Made by a program: the position numbers and the translations under genes
In this document: in pieces, positions 52,282 to 60,530 of the stretch
Position numbering within the stretch: the stretch's first letter is position 1
Layout of the letters: each line of letters begins with the position of its first letter
The notes under the pieces: model-generated
The model's input: the letters and a program-made list of their open reading frames with translations, nothing else
Told to the model about the DNA's origin: nothing
The model's database searches: none
NCBI RefSeq assembly: GCF_013389665.1
Contig: NZ_CP058316.1
Location: 2,046,001 to 2,110,000, forward strand
DNA: 64,000 nucleotides
Direction of reading: 5' to 3'
Source: Microbacterium oleivorans
GTDB lineage: Bacteria; Actinomycetota; Actinomycetes; Actinomycetales; Microbacteriaceae

Positions 52282-52595
52282 CCGTGGATGCCGCCGACGG
52301 CTACACCTTCGCGTTCGACGGCGCGCCCGTCCCCTTCCGCCCCGGACAGAGCGTGGGCGCCGCACTCGCGGCATCCGGCATCACCTCCTGGCGCACGACC
52401 CGGGGCGCGGGCGAGCCGCGGGGACTCTTCTGCGGGATCGGCGTCTGCTACGACTGTCTGCTGAGCGTGGACGGCCTGCGGTCGCAGCGCGCGTGCGTGA
52501 CCGTGGCGCGGGCCGGACAGGACGTGCGCAGCGACGACCCCGGTGCCGCTCTGGCGCGACCGGCGGATGCATCGAGCGACGGGACCCGAGCGTGA
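52278..52595 (+). CDS. D-hydroxyproline dehydrogenase, [2Fe-2S] (HcnA-like) gamma subunit
   Basis: 105 residues, a ferredoxin-like domain: FAFDGAPVPFRPGQSVGAAL, then the cluster cysteines in GLFCGIGVCYDCLLSVDG and a fourth in SQRACVTVA. It relays electrons between the two flavin subunits. ATGA overlap on both sides. Confidence 0.9.
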   Translation: MTVDAADGYTFAFDGAPVPFRPGQSVGAALAASGITSWRTTRGAGEPRGLFCGIGVCYDCLLSVDGLRSQRACVTVARAGQDVRSDDPGAALARPADASSDGTRA

Positions 52596-54157
52596 GTGCG
52601 ATCCCCTTCGACCTCGCCGTCGTCGGCGCCGGGCCCGCGGGTCTGTCGGCCGCGGTCGTGGCCGCCGAGGCGGGCCTGCGGGTCGTGCTGATCGACGCCG
52701 GCGTGCAGACCGGCGGGCAGTACTGGCGGCATCCCGACGAGCGGCACCTCGACGCCTTCGCGGCGCCGGAGCACACGGGCCATCATCACTGGGATCACTA
52801 CCGCGCCCTCCGCGACCGGCTGCGGCGACGCATCTCGGACGGTCGGGTGGACCACCGGGCCGGTCGCCAGGTGTGGCGCATCGACCCCGCGGGCGACGGC
52901 ACGGTGTTCGCGCTGCGCACCACCGCCGTCGCGGGGCTCGACGACGCGGCGCCGGCCGATCGTGCGATCCACGCCCGGCGCGTCGTGCTCGCGCCGGGCG
53001 CGTACGACCGCCAGCTGCCCCTCCCCGGATGGACGCTGCCGGGGGTGATGGCCGCGGGTGGCGTGCAGGCGATGCTGAAGGCTAACCAGGTCACGGCCGG
53101 CCGCCGCGCCGTCGTCGCGGGAACGGGACCCTTCCTCCTCTCGGTGGCCGCGGGGCTCGCCCGCGCGGGGGTCGAGGTCGTCGCCGTGTGCGAGGCCAAC
53201 GCCCTGTCGCGCTGGGCGGCGACGCCGCTCCGCGCCGTGCAGGAACCCGCCAAGCTGCTCGAGGGGGTCGGCTACGCCGCGACCTTCCTGCGCCATCGCA
53301 TTCCGCTGCATACGCGCACGATCGTCGCTCGGGTCGCGGGCGACGAGCGCGCGAGGGGGGTCACGATCGCCGCCGTGGACGGCGACGGCCGCGTCCGTCC
53401 GGGCACGGAGCGCGACCTCGACGTCGATCTGGTCGCCCTCGGGTGGGGGTTCACGCCGCAGCTCGAGCTCGTCGTCGGCGCCGGCGCCCGGACCCGGGTC
53501 GACGTCGACGGCTCACTCGTCGCCGTCGTCGACCGGGATCAGCGCACGAGCGTCGCCGGGCTCTACGCGGCGGGGGAGGCCACCGGTGTCGGCGGTGCCG
53601 TGCAATCGTGTGCGGAGGGTGAGCTCGCGGCCCTCGCCGCGGCCGTCGACAGCGGCTACGGCATCCCTTCGGCTCGGGCGCGACGGCTCCGACGCCGCAT
53701 CGCGCGCGGCCGGCGCTTCGCCGTCGGGATGCACCGCGCGAGCCCCGTGCCGGAGCACTGGGCGTCCTGGCTGCACGACGACACGCTCGTCTGCCGGTGC
53801 GAAGAGGTCACGGTGGCCGCGGTGCGCGAGACCGTCGTCGACCTCGCCGCAGACGATGCGCGCGACGTGCGCGTCACCGCTCGTCCGGGCATGGGCATGT
53901 GCCAGGGCCGCGTCTGCGGCTTCGCGCTGTCGTGCCTCGTGGCGGACCGGACCGGTCGACCGACTCGGGCGGCCGATCTCGAGCCCCTCGTCCGCCGTCC
54001 CGTCGGAACACCCATCCGTGTCGCCGACCTCGCCGCCCTCGCCGACCTCTCGGGCGTCGCGGATGCCGAGGCGCCCGGCCCCACCGACCCGGTCGCCCCC
54101 TCCGGCCTCACCCCGTCAGACCTCGCAGACCTCGCTCCTCGGAAGGAACGCCCATGA
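52592..54157 (+). CDS. D-hydroxyproline dehydrogenase, second flavoprotein (HcnB-like) alpha subunit
   Basis: 521 residues. Pyridine-nucleotide-disulfide-oxidoreductase fold: AVVGAGPAGLSAAVVAAEAG at the N-terminus, a second nucleotide motif VVAGTGPFLLSVAAGLARAG near residue 170 and GLYAAGEATGVGGAV near 322. The C-terminal BFD-like domain has a [2Fe-2S] site, CRCEEVTV and GMGMCQGRVCG. This is the standard partner in HcnABC-type amino-acid dehydrogenases. A long Pro/Ala tail follows. GTG start overlaps the preceding stop. Confidence 0.88.
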   Translation: MSAIPFDLAVVGAGPAGLSAAVVAAEAGLRVVLIDAGVQTGGQYWRHPDERHLDAFAAPEHTGHHHWDHYRALRDRLRRRISDGRVDHRAGRQVWRIDPAGDGTVFALRTTAVAGLDDAAPADRAIHARRVVLAPGAYDRQLPLPGWTLPGVMAAGGVQAMLKANQVTAGRRAVVAGTGPFLLSVAAGLARAGVEVVAVCEANALSRWAATPLRAVQEPAKLLEGVGYAATFLRHRIPLHTRTIVARVAGDERARGVTIAAVDGDGRVRPGTERDLDVDLVALGWGFTPQLELVVGAGARTRVDVDGSLVAVVDRDQRTSVAGLYAAGEATGVGGAVQSCAEGELAALAAAVDSGYGIPSARARRLRRRIARGRRFAVGMHRASPVPEHWASWLHDDTLVCRCEEVTVAAVRETVVDLAADDARDVRVTARPGMGMCQGRVCGFALSCLVADRTGRPTRAADLEPLVRRPVGTPIRVADLAALADLSGVADAEAPGPTDPVAPSGLTPSDLADLAPRKERP

Positions 54158-55629
54158 CCGCCGCCGCATCCCCCGTCGCCGACACGCCCATCGCCGAGGT
54201 CGACGCGTTCATCCGCGTCGCCGACGCGGCATCCGCCGCGTGGCGAGCGGCGACCATCGCCGAGCGCGGCGAGGCTCTCCGTGCGGTCGCCGAGGGCCTC
54301 GACGCCCGCGCCGACGACCTCGTCACGCTGGCCGGGAGCGAGACTCACCTGGCCGAGGGGCGGTTGCGGGGCGAGCTGAAGCGCACGACGTTCCAGCTGC
54401 GGCTGTTCGCCGACGTGCTCGCGGAGGGCTCCTGGCTCGACGCGCGTATCGACCACCCCGATGCCGACTACCCGATGGGGGCGCCGCGGCCCGACCTCCG
54501 TCGGCAGCTCGAGGGCATCGGCACCTCGCTCGTGTTCGCCGCGAGCAACTTCCCCTTCGCCTTCTCGGTCGCCGGCGGTGACACCGCCAGCGCGCTGGCA
54601 GCGGGCAACGCCGTCGTGCTCAAGGCGCACCCCGGGCACCCGCAGCTGTCGGCGCTGACCGGTGAGATCGTCGCGGCCGCGCTGTCGGCAGCCGGAGCGC
54701 CGACGGGGATCTTCACCGTGATCCACGGCACGGATGCCGGAGTGCACGCGCTGCGGCACCCGTCGATCCGGGCGGCCGCCTTCACCGGATCGATCGCCGG
54801 TGGTCGCGCCCTGTTCGACATCGCGATGTCACGCCCCGAGCCGATCCCGTTCTACGGCGAGCTCGGCAGCGTCAATCCCGCGTTCGTCACCCGCCGAGCC
54901 GCCGCGGACCGTGCCGCCGAGATCGCCGAACAGTTCGTGGCCTCGGTGACGGGCAGCGCCGGACAGCTCTGCACGAAGCCCGGCGTGCTGTTCGCGCCGA
55001 CCGGTTCCGGTGTGCTCGAGGCGCTCGCCGCGACCGTCCTTCCCGCTCCGGCTCCGCTGCTGAACGACGGCATCGCGTCGGGCTTCCGCCGCTCCCTCGA
55101 GCGCACGGCCCAGCACGACGGCGTCGAGGTGCTCGCCGGGTCCCCGGCCGCCGAGGGCGCCGACCCGGCGCCGGCGCTGCTGCGCACGACCGTCGCGTCG
55201 GTGATCGCCGATCCCGAAGCGCTCGTCTCCGAGATGTTCGGTCCGGCGGCCCTCGTGGTCGAGTACGACGACGAGGGGGACCTGGTGGCGGTCGCGAGGC
55301 TGCTCGAGGGCCAGCTGACCGCGACACTCATCGCCGAGGAGGGCGACGCGCTCGCCGCCGAGCTGCTGCCCGTGCTGGCGACGAAGGCCGGCCGGGTGCT
55401 GTGGAACCAGTGGCCCACGGGCGTCTCGGTGACCGACGCGCAGCAGCACGGCGGACCGTATCCGGCGACGACCGCGGTCGGCACGACCTCGGTCGGCACC
55501 GCCGCGATCACGCGCTTCCTCCGGCCGGTGGCGTATCAGAACGTGCCCGACGCGCTGCTGCCCGCGGCGCTCCAGGAGGCCAACCCGCTCGGCATCCCGC
55601 GGCGCGTCGACGGCGTGCTCGAGGCCTGA
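54154..55629 (+). CDS. Aldehyde dehydrogenase, probable 2-oxoglutarate semialdehyde dehydrogenase
   Basis: 491 residues of the NAD(P)+ ALDH superfamily. SNFPFAFSVAGGDTASALAAGNAVVLKAHP (cofactor binding, near 130-160), AFTGSIAGGRALFD, general base Glu in FYGELGSVNP near 237 and nucleophile Cys in SAGQLCTKPG near 273. The FAGGD/KAHPGHP sequence is typical of the 2,5-dioxovalerate (2-oxoglutarate semialdehyde) dehydrogenase clade, the last step of hydroxyproline catabolism feeding the TCA cycle. ATGA overlap; last gene of the run. Confidence 0.9.
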   Translation: MTAAASPVADTPIAEVDAFIRVADAASAAWRAATIAERGEALRAVAEGLDARADDLVTLAGSETHLAEGRLRGELKRTTFQLRLFADVLAEGSWLDARIDHPDADYPMGAPRPDLRRQLEGIGTSLVFAASNFPFAFSVAGGDTASALAAGNAVVLKAHPGHPQLSALTGEIVAAALSAAGAPTGIFTVIHGTDAGVHALRHPSIRAAAFTGSIAGGRALFDIAMSRPEPIPFYGELGSVNPAFVTRRAAADRAAEIAEQFVASVTGSAGQLCTKPGVLFAPTGSGVLEALAATVLPAPAPLLNDGIASGFRRSLERTAQHDGVEVLAGSPAAEGADPAPALLRTTVASVIADPEALVSEMFGPAALVVEYDDEGDLVAVARLLEGQLTATLIAEEGDALAAELLPVLATKAGRVLWNQWPTGVSVTDAQQHGGPYPATTAVGTTSVGTAAITRFLRPVAYQNVPDALLPAALQEANPLGIPRRVDGVLEA

Positions 55630-55677
55630 GCCGAGGGCAGCGGAGGGCGCGATCATCGGCGCGGAACCGGGCGCCGG

Positions 55678-56000
55678 CGCGGGCGGGATGGGGCGCGGGG
55701 TTCGTCGCGATGCCGCCTCGGGCACTCGATCGCCTGCGTCCCCTCCTCGGCGGCTGGACCGGGGTCGAGGATGCCGGCCGGTACGACGGCCGCCCGCACC
55801 GCCCGCTCCCGGGAACACGGCATTTCTCGGTGACGAACGCCTGCCCGTTCGGCTCGGGCGCCCTCGCCGCTGCTCTGGAGCTGATCGAATCCGTCGGGGT
55901 TCCGGTCATCAAGACCTCCGACGGCGCTGCCTCGGACGCGGGAGGTCTCCTGGCGGACACCGGCTTGACGGCCACGGGGGCGCGGAACGCGTGTCGATGA
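55678..56000 (+). pseudogene. Remnant of a class V aminotransferase (C-terminal fragment)
   Basis: An open stretch encodes GAGFVAMPPRALDRLRPLLG, GWTGVEDAG, GTRHFSVTNACPFGSGALAA and ALELIESVGVPVI, which follow the C-terminal third of cysteine-desulfurase-like class V aminotransferases (normally G.GFLYVR...LRPL..GW.GV). The N-terminal two thirds, including the PLP-binding lysine, are absent and no start signal is seen. It marks a deletion scar at the border of the hydroxyproline operon. Confidence 0.6.
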
Positions 56001-56005
56001 TCGCT

Positions 56006-56021
56006 ATTGTCCGTTTGTCCG
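56006..56021. repeat. Tandem 8-mer (ATTGTCCG TTTGTCCG) upstream of the sugar-binding protein gene
   Basis: Two adjacent copies of (A/T)TTGTCCG, 130 bases before the start at 56152. A related GGACAATT is in the divergent region at 60465. Possible operator; nothing else notable in 56022-56150. Confidence 0.35.
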
Positions 56022-56151
56022 CGGCGCCTCCGCCCCGCTCGTACCGTTACCGAGATCGCTGAACCGCTGCGGGGCGAAGGCGCCCCGCAACCCGGCGCCC
56101 GCGTGCCGGGTTGTCCGATGCGTCGCGATCGAGACATGGAGGAACACGGCA

Positions 56152-57435
56152 ATGAAGCACACAGCACGTCTTCTCGGCATCGTCGGCGCGGGCGCGCTCG
56201 CCGTCGCAACCCTGGCCGGGTGTTCGGGCACCGCGGACCAGGGGTCCGGGGGCGAACGGGTCACCCTGGATCTCGCGTGGTGGGGCAACGAGTCGAGGGC
56301 CGCGATGTACCAGGAGGCGATCGCCCTCTTCGAGGCGGAGTACCCCGACATCACGGTCAACGGCACGTTCGCGGACTTCTCGTCGTACTGGGACCTGCGC
56401 GCGACGCAGGCCGCGGCGCGCGGTCTGCCCGATGTGATGCAGATGGATCAGGCGAATCTCGTCCAGTACGGACTCAACGGGGCGCTGCTGGACGTGTCGC
56501 CCTATCTCGGCGAGCAGCTCGACACCTCGGCGATGGAGGACGTCGTCATCGAAGCAGCGACGGTGGACGGCGTCCAGTACGGCGTGCCGGTGGCGACGGG
56601 GACGCTGGGACTCTTCGTCAATCCCGGCGCGGTGGCCGCGTCGGGGGTCGCGCCGTTGGACCCCGACTACACGTGGGAGGACCTGAACGACTGGATCTCG
56701 GACGTCACATCGTCGGGTGCGACGACTCCGAGCGGCTCCGCGGTCTTCGGCGGCTTCGATCAGGGTGTGACGATGTGGTTCTTCATCCAGTGGCTTCTGC
56801 AGCAGGGGGAGCAGCCGTTCGCCGAGGACGGATCGATAGCATTCTCCCGCGAGGATGTCGTGGCCTTCATGGACCTGACGACGGACCTCCGCGCGTCCGG
56901 CGCGTTCTTCCCGCAGTCGCGGATCAGCGAGCTGGGACCCGTGGACGGCTTCGCGGTCGGCGAGGCAGCGAGCACGCTGACCTGGGACAGTTTCTTCGCC
57001 CGGTACACCGACGTCGAGGACCTCGAGACGCTCCCCGTGCCGACGGGCCCGGACGGCGAGAAGGCCGTCTTCTACACCGTGCTGCACATGGCGGGCGCGG
57101 CCAACACCGAGCATCCCGAAGAGACGGCGCTGCTGCTGGACTTCCTGGCCACGGACCCCGGCGTGGCCGAGGTGTTCGGAACGTCCCGCGGAGTCCCCGC
57201 GGACCCCGGCCAGCTGGATGCGCTCGAGTTCGCCGAGGGCTCCGTCGAGGCGAAGTCGCTCGACTATCGCGCGTCGCTCGAGGGATACGAGACGGTCAGC
57301 ACGCCGACCCTCCCGTCCACGTTCGCCTCGCTCGAAGCGACATGGGTCCGCCTCAATGAGGAGCTCATGTTCGGCAACATCACGGTGGAGGAGTTCGCCG
57401 ACCGCTGGTGGTCCGAGGCCGAGTCCCTGGAGTGA
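56152..57435 (+). CDS. Orphan family-1 sugar-binding lipoprotein
   Basis: 427 residues with lipobox LAGC (Cys24). SBP_bac_1 features: LDLAWWGNESRAAMYQEAIALFEAEYPDI, LPDVMQMDQANLVQYGLNGALLDVSPYL, YGVPVATGTLGLFVN and a long C-terminal helix region. It should bind a sugar or oligosaccharide for an ABC importer, but no family-1 permeases follow, so it either uses permeases elsewhere or replaced lost ones. A GACATGGAGGAA ribosome site precedes the ATG. It converges on the 2-hydroxyacid dehydrogenase gene. Confidence 0.88.
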   Translation: MKHTARLLGIVGAGALAVATLAGCSGTADQGSGGERVTLDLAWWGNESRAAMYQEAIALFEAEYPDITVNGTFADFSSYWDLRATQAAARGLPDVMQMDQANLVQYGLNGALLDVSPYLGEQLDTSAMEDVVIEAATVDGVQYGVPVATGTLGLFVNPGAVAASGVAPLDPDYTWEDLNDWISDVTSSGATTPSGSAVFGGFDQGVTMWFFIQWLLQQGEQPFAEDGSIAFSREDVVAFMDLTTDLRASGAFFPQSRISELGPVDGFAVGEAASTLTWDSFFARYTDVEDLETLPVPTGPDGEKAVFYTVLHMAGAANTEHPEETALLLDFLATDPGVAEVFGTSRGVPADPGQLDALEFAEGSVEAKSLDYRASLEGYETVSTPTLPSTFASLEATWVRLNEELMFGNITVEEFADRWWSEAESLE

Positions 57436-57448
57436 GGAAGGCGTCCTC

Positions 57449-58450
57449 TCAGGCGATGGTCGCGAGGTCGCGTCGGTGGATCTCGAATGCGAGCGAGCCC
57501 CGCGAGACATAACGTGCGATCTCGTCGACCGTCTGATGGCCCACCCGACTCAGCTCGTTCCCGAGCGAACCGGCGATGTGCGGGGTGAGGGTGACCCCCG
57601 GTGCGGTGAAGAGCGGGTGTCCCGGGGGCAGCGGCTCCGGATCGGTGACATCGAGCACGGCCGCCAGCCTGCCGTGTGCGAGCTCGGCCAGCAGCGCGTC
57701 CGTGTCGACGAGGTCGCCTCGAGCGGTGTTGATGAGCGTCGCGCCATCGCGCATCGCGGCCAGCTGGGGTGCGCCGATCATGCGCCGGGTCTCCGGCAGC
57801 GACGGCGCATGGAGGCTGACGATATCCGACACCCGGAGCAGGCCGTCCAGCGACATGAGCGGCGCACCGAGATCGGCGGCCTCGGTCGCGGACAGCGACG
57901 GATCGTAGAGGACCGGCGTGATGTCGAAGGGGCGGAGGAGCTCGATCACCCGCCGTCCGATGCGGGAGGCGCCGACGATCCCGACCGTGATGCCGTAGGC
58001 GCCGAAACGTCCCCGCGGCTGGGCCGCGGCCATGTCCTGGCCACGCCGGAACGCGTCGGCCGTGTGCAGGGCGCGCTTGGCACTGAGCAGGATCATCGAG
58101 AGGGTGTACTCGGCGACGGGCAGCGCATTGGCGGCCGCGCTGCTGGACACGCGGATGCCGCGTTCCCACAGTGCGGGAGAGACGACGCGCTTCACCGAGC
58201 CGGCGGCATGGAAGACGGCGCGCAGCTCGGGCCAGTGGTCCAGCGCAGGGCCGTCGAGGTGCGGTGCCCCCCACCCGGTGATGAGGATCTCGATGCGGGC
58301 CGCGGCGCGGGGGACCCGGGGATCGGCCCGCGTCACGACGTGGGGGTCCAGGCGCACGAGATCGCGGAGCCGACCGAGGTCCGACGCGCCGAAGAGCTCG
58401 CCGATCAGGGCGGCATCCTCGAGGGCGAACATCGCCCGGGGCGCGTTCAC
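57449..58450 (-). CDS. D-isomer-specific 2-hydroxyacid dehydrogenase
   Basis: 333 residues. NAD-binding Rossmann motif VGIVGASRIGRRVIELL near residue 153 (GxSxxG variant), and the catalytic Arg/Glu/His set in LINTARGDLVDTDALL, DVTDPEPLPPGHPL and LTPHIAGSLGNEL. It interconverts a 2-oxo acid and a D-2-hydroxy acid; similar proteins beside glycoside hydrolases often act on sugar acids. GTG at 58450 overlaps the stop of the DUF2264 gene (GTGA), so the two are coupled; the longer frame upstream is not needed. Confidence 0.85.
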   Translation of the reverse strand: MNAPRAMFALEDAALIGELFGASDLGRLRDLVRLDPHVVTRADPRVPRAAARIEILITGWGAPHLDGPALDHWPELRAVFHAAGSVKRVVSPALWERGIRVSSSAAANALPVAEYTLSMILLSAKRALHTADAFRRGQDMAAAQPRGRFGAYGITVGIVGASRIGRRVIELLRPFDITPVLYDPSLSATEAADLGAPLMSLDGLLRVSDIVSLHAPSLPETRRMIGAPQLAAMRDGATLINTARGDLVDTDALLAELAHGRLAAVLDVTDPEPLPPGHPLFTAPGVTLTPHIAGSLGNELSRVGHQTVDEIARYVSRGSLAFEIHRRDLATIA

Positions 58451-60420
58451 GCCTGCACCTGCGCGTGAGTCGGCACCTGATCGACCGTGCCGTCGCGCCA
58501 GCGGACGCGCACCGTCTGGTTCCCGGTGTCGACGTCGATGCCCGCGAGGGCGGATGGCTCCTCGTCCGACGCCGTCCCCGACAGCGTGACGAGCGCGGCG
58601 ACGATCTCGCCGGCCCGGGCGGTCGCGGACTGCGCGGCCCACGGTGTCGCCGAATGATCGGCGAACGGGTTCGATCCCGACCGGATCGTCGTCCCAGCCT
58701 CATCGAGTCCGCGGACGGGGAGCACGGCGCTTCGAACACCATCCGCACGGGTGGCGGCGGCGGCGGTGATCCTCGGCTCGGGCCCGGAGAAGGGCAGGGG
58801 CCACCCGCCGATCCGGAATCGCCACGGACCCGGATCGTCCGGCCAGACCTCGTCGGCGGCGAGGGCGGCGGAGGGGTGCTCGAGGTCTGCGGGCGGTGTC
58901 CACCAGGCCAGACGCAGCTCGGCCGGCCCGTGGACCACCGACGCGGTGGTCACGACGGGGCCGCGACGCAGCGATGCCCAGGTCGCGGCATCCGCGTTCG
59001 CGGTGTCGAGCCAGTGAACGCGCGACCGCGAGACCGCGACGGTGTCGGTGAGGTGAACTCGTTCGATCGCGTCCCGGTGGGACGGCGCGTCGCCGGCATC
59101 GAGGAGCGCCACGTGCGAGTCGAGCGGACGGGCGATCGCGTCAGGGGAGAGCTCGGGCGAGGTCAGGTTCGAGTACGCGACTCGCTGATAGAACGGGTTG
59201 TCGGTGCGGACGGCGCCGGCAGGACCCCGGAAGCCGTCCGCACCGTGGTTGAGGACGCGCACGATGCCGTCGTCGGGGGTCCCGACGACGATCCACCCGG
59301 GTGCGGCCAGCGCCCGTGTCGCGCGGCTGCCGCCCTCAGGGCGGTCGGCCGGTGTCGTCCACTCGGCGTCATCGGCCGGCAGCAGCAGGCCCAGGAACCC
59401 CTTGCTCGCCCAGTACGGCGAGGAGCCGCTCGTGTACACCTGGCGAAGCGGCAGGAACTCGCGGTGCCACCCGATGGGCAGCACGTCGCGATCGTCGACG
59501 GCTCCGGCATCCAGGAAATGCGAGACCACGTCGGCGGCCAGCGCGCGCGTCGTTCCGGCCGGAAGCGGGCTGACTCCCGCGATCGCGGCCGCCCAGAACG
59601 GGGCGAGCATTCCGAAGCGGTACGTCAGCGAACGCCCCTGCAGGAGCGGTGCGCCGCGGGATCCGATGAGCTCGGCAGCCTGCTCGATGAACATCGCGAG
59701 GCGGTCTCGGTGCACACCGGCCAGCGGTACGCCGGCGATGCGGGCGTGCAGGAGCGGGTAGACGTGCCACGCCCAGCCGGCGTAGTAGTCGAAGCTCTGG
59801 CGTACCCCGGCCGGCCCCGCCCCGTCGGAGTACCAGCCGTCGCCGATGTACATGCTCTCCTGCAGCTCGGCGTTGCGGTCGAGGTCGGCCTGACGCCACG
59901 GACCGCCGACTTTCGCGAGGAACGCCTCGATCACGTTCTGGAACCACACCCAGTTGTTCGTGTAACCCGTCGTGCCCACGACTCCCGAGAGCCAGTCCAC
60001 GACATGCTGCTGATGTCGGGGCTCGAGCCCGTCCCACAGCCACGGCCGCGTCTCCGACAGGGCGATCGCGACGGATGCCGCCTCGACGACCGCCTGTCGA
60101 CGTTCCGCGATCCGCGGCCACCGCTCACGGCCCCGAGGATCCACGCCGGCGATCAGCCCCGTGCGGAATCGCTCGAGCACCCCGTTCGGATCCCCGCCGC
60201 GCGCGCCGCCGACGCGGAACGCGGCGAGCAGGAATGTGCGTGCGAAGCCCTCCATGCCGTCGCTCCATGCGCCCGATGCGCTCGATGGCCCGGGCATGTT
60301 CACCAGGGCCCCTGTCGGCGATGCATGGTGCAGCGCGCCCGCGAGGAGACGGTCGGCGAGCTGCTGCCAGGAGCGGTGACCGCCGTCGAACGGAGGATGG
60401 GGGCCGTCGTGCAGTGACAT
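58447..60420 (-). CDS. DUF2264 protein, GH154-like (possible beta-glucuronidase)
   Basis: 657 residues. The N-terminal DUF2264 alpha/alpha-barrel shows DGMEGFARTFLLAAFRVGG near residue 50, NNWVWFQNVIEAFL, YIGDGWYSDG and QSFDYYAGWAWHVYPLL, and SPYWASKGFLGLLLP near 330. A beta-sandwich C-terminal region follows. DUF2264 corresponds to GH154, in which beta-glucuronidase activity is known, including on plant arabinogalactan protein glycans. No signal peptide. ATG at 60420 is taken; an in-frame GTG is adjacent. Function beyond the family level is inferred. Confidence 0.75.
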   Translation of the reverse strand: MSLHDGPHPPFDGGHRSWQQLADRLLAGALHHASPTGALVNMPGPSSASGAWSDGMEGFARTFLLAAFRVGGARGGDPNGVLERFRTGLIAGVDPRGRERWPRIAERRQAVVEAASVAIALSETRPWLWDGLEPRHQQHVVDWLSGVVGTTGYTNNWVWFQNVIEAFLAKVGGPWRQADLDRNAELQESMYIGDGWYSDGAGPAGVRQSFDYYAGWAWHVYPLLHARIAGVPLAGVHRDRLAMFIEQAAELIGSRGAPLLQGRSLTYRFGMLAPFWAAAIAGVSPLPAGTTRALAADVVSHFLDAGAVDDRDVLPIGWHREFLPLRQVYTSGSSPYWASKGFLGLLLPADDAEWTTPADRPEGGSRATRALAAPGWIVVGTPDDGIVRVLNHGADGFRGPAGAVRTDNPFYQRVAYSNLTSPELSPDAIARPLDSHVALLDAGDAPSHRDAIERVHLTDTVAVSRSRVHWLDTANADAATWASLRRGPVVTTASVVHGPAELRLAWWTPPADLEHPSAALAADEVWPDDPGPWRFRIGGWPLPFSGPEPRITAAAATRADGVRSAVLPVRGLDEAGTTIRSGSNPFADHSATPWAAQSATARAGEIVAALVTLSGTASDEEPSALAGIDVDTGNQTVRVRWRDGTVDQVPTHAQVQA

Positions 60421-60530
60421 CACCGTACGATCGTGGACGACTCTCCGGTCGTCGCGGCCCACTCGGACAATTTCGAGCAATCCGCGACATCCCCGATCGG
60501 GTCGAGCCGACCGACGCGAAGGAGCAGGCC

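Noticed and set aside
55401..56000. A full 199-residue gene overlapping the aldehyde dehydrogenase end
   Set aside because: Only the part from about 55678 resembles a protein family; the upstream part is out-of-frame dehydrogenase sequence, so it was called a pseudogene remnant.
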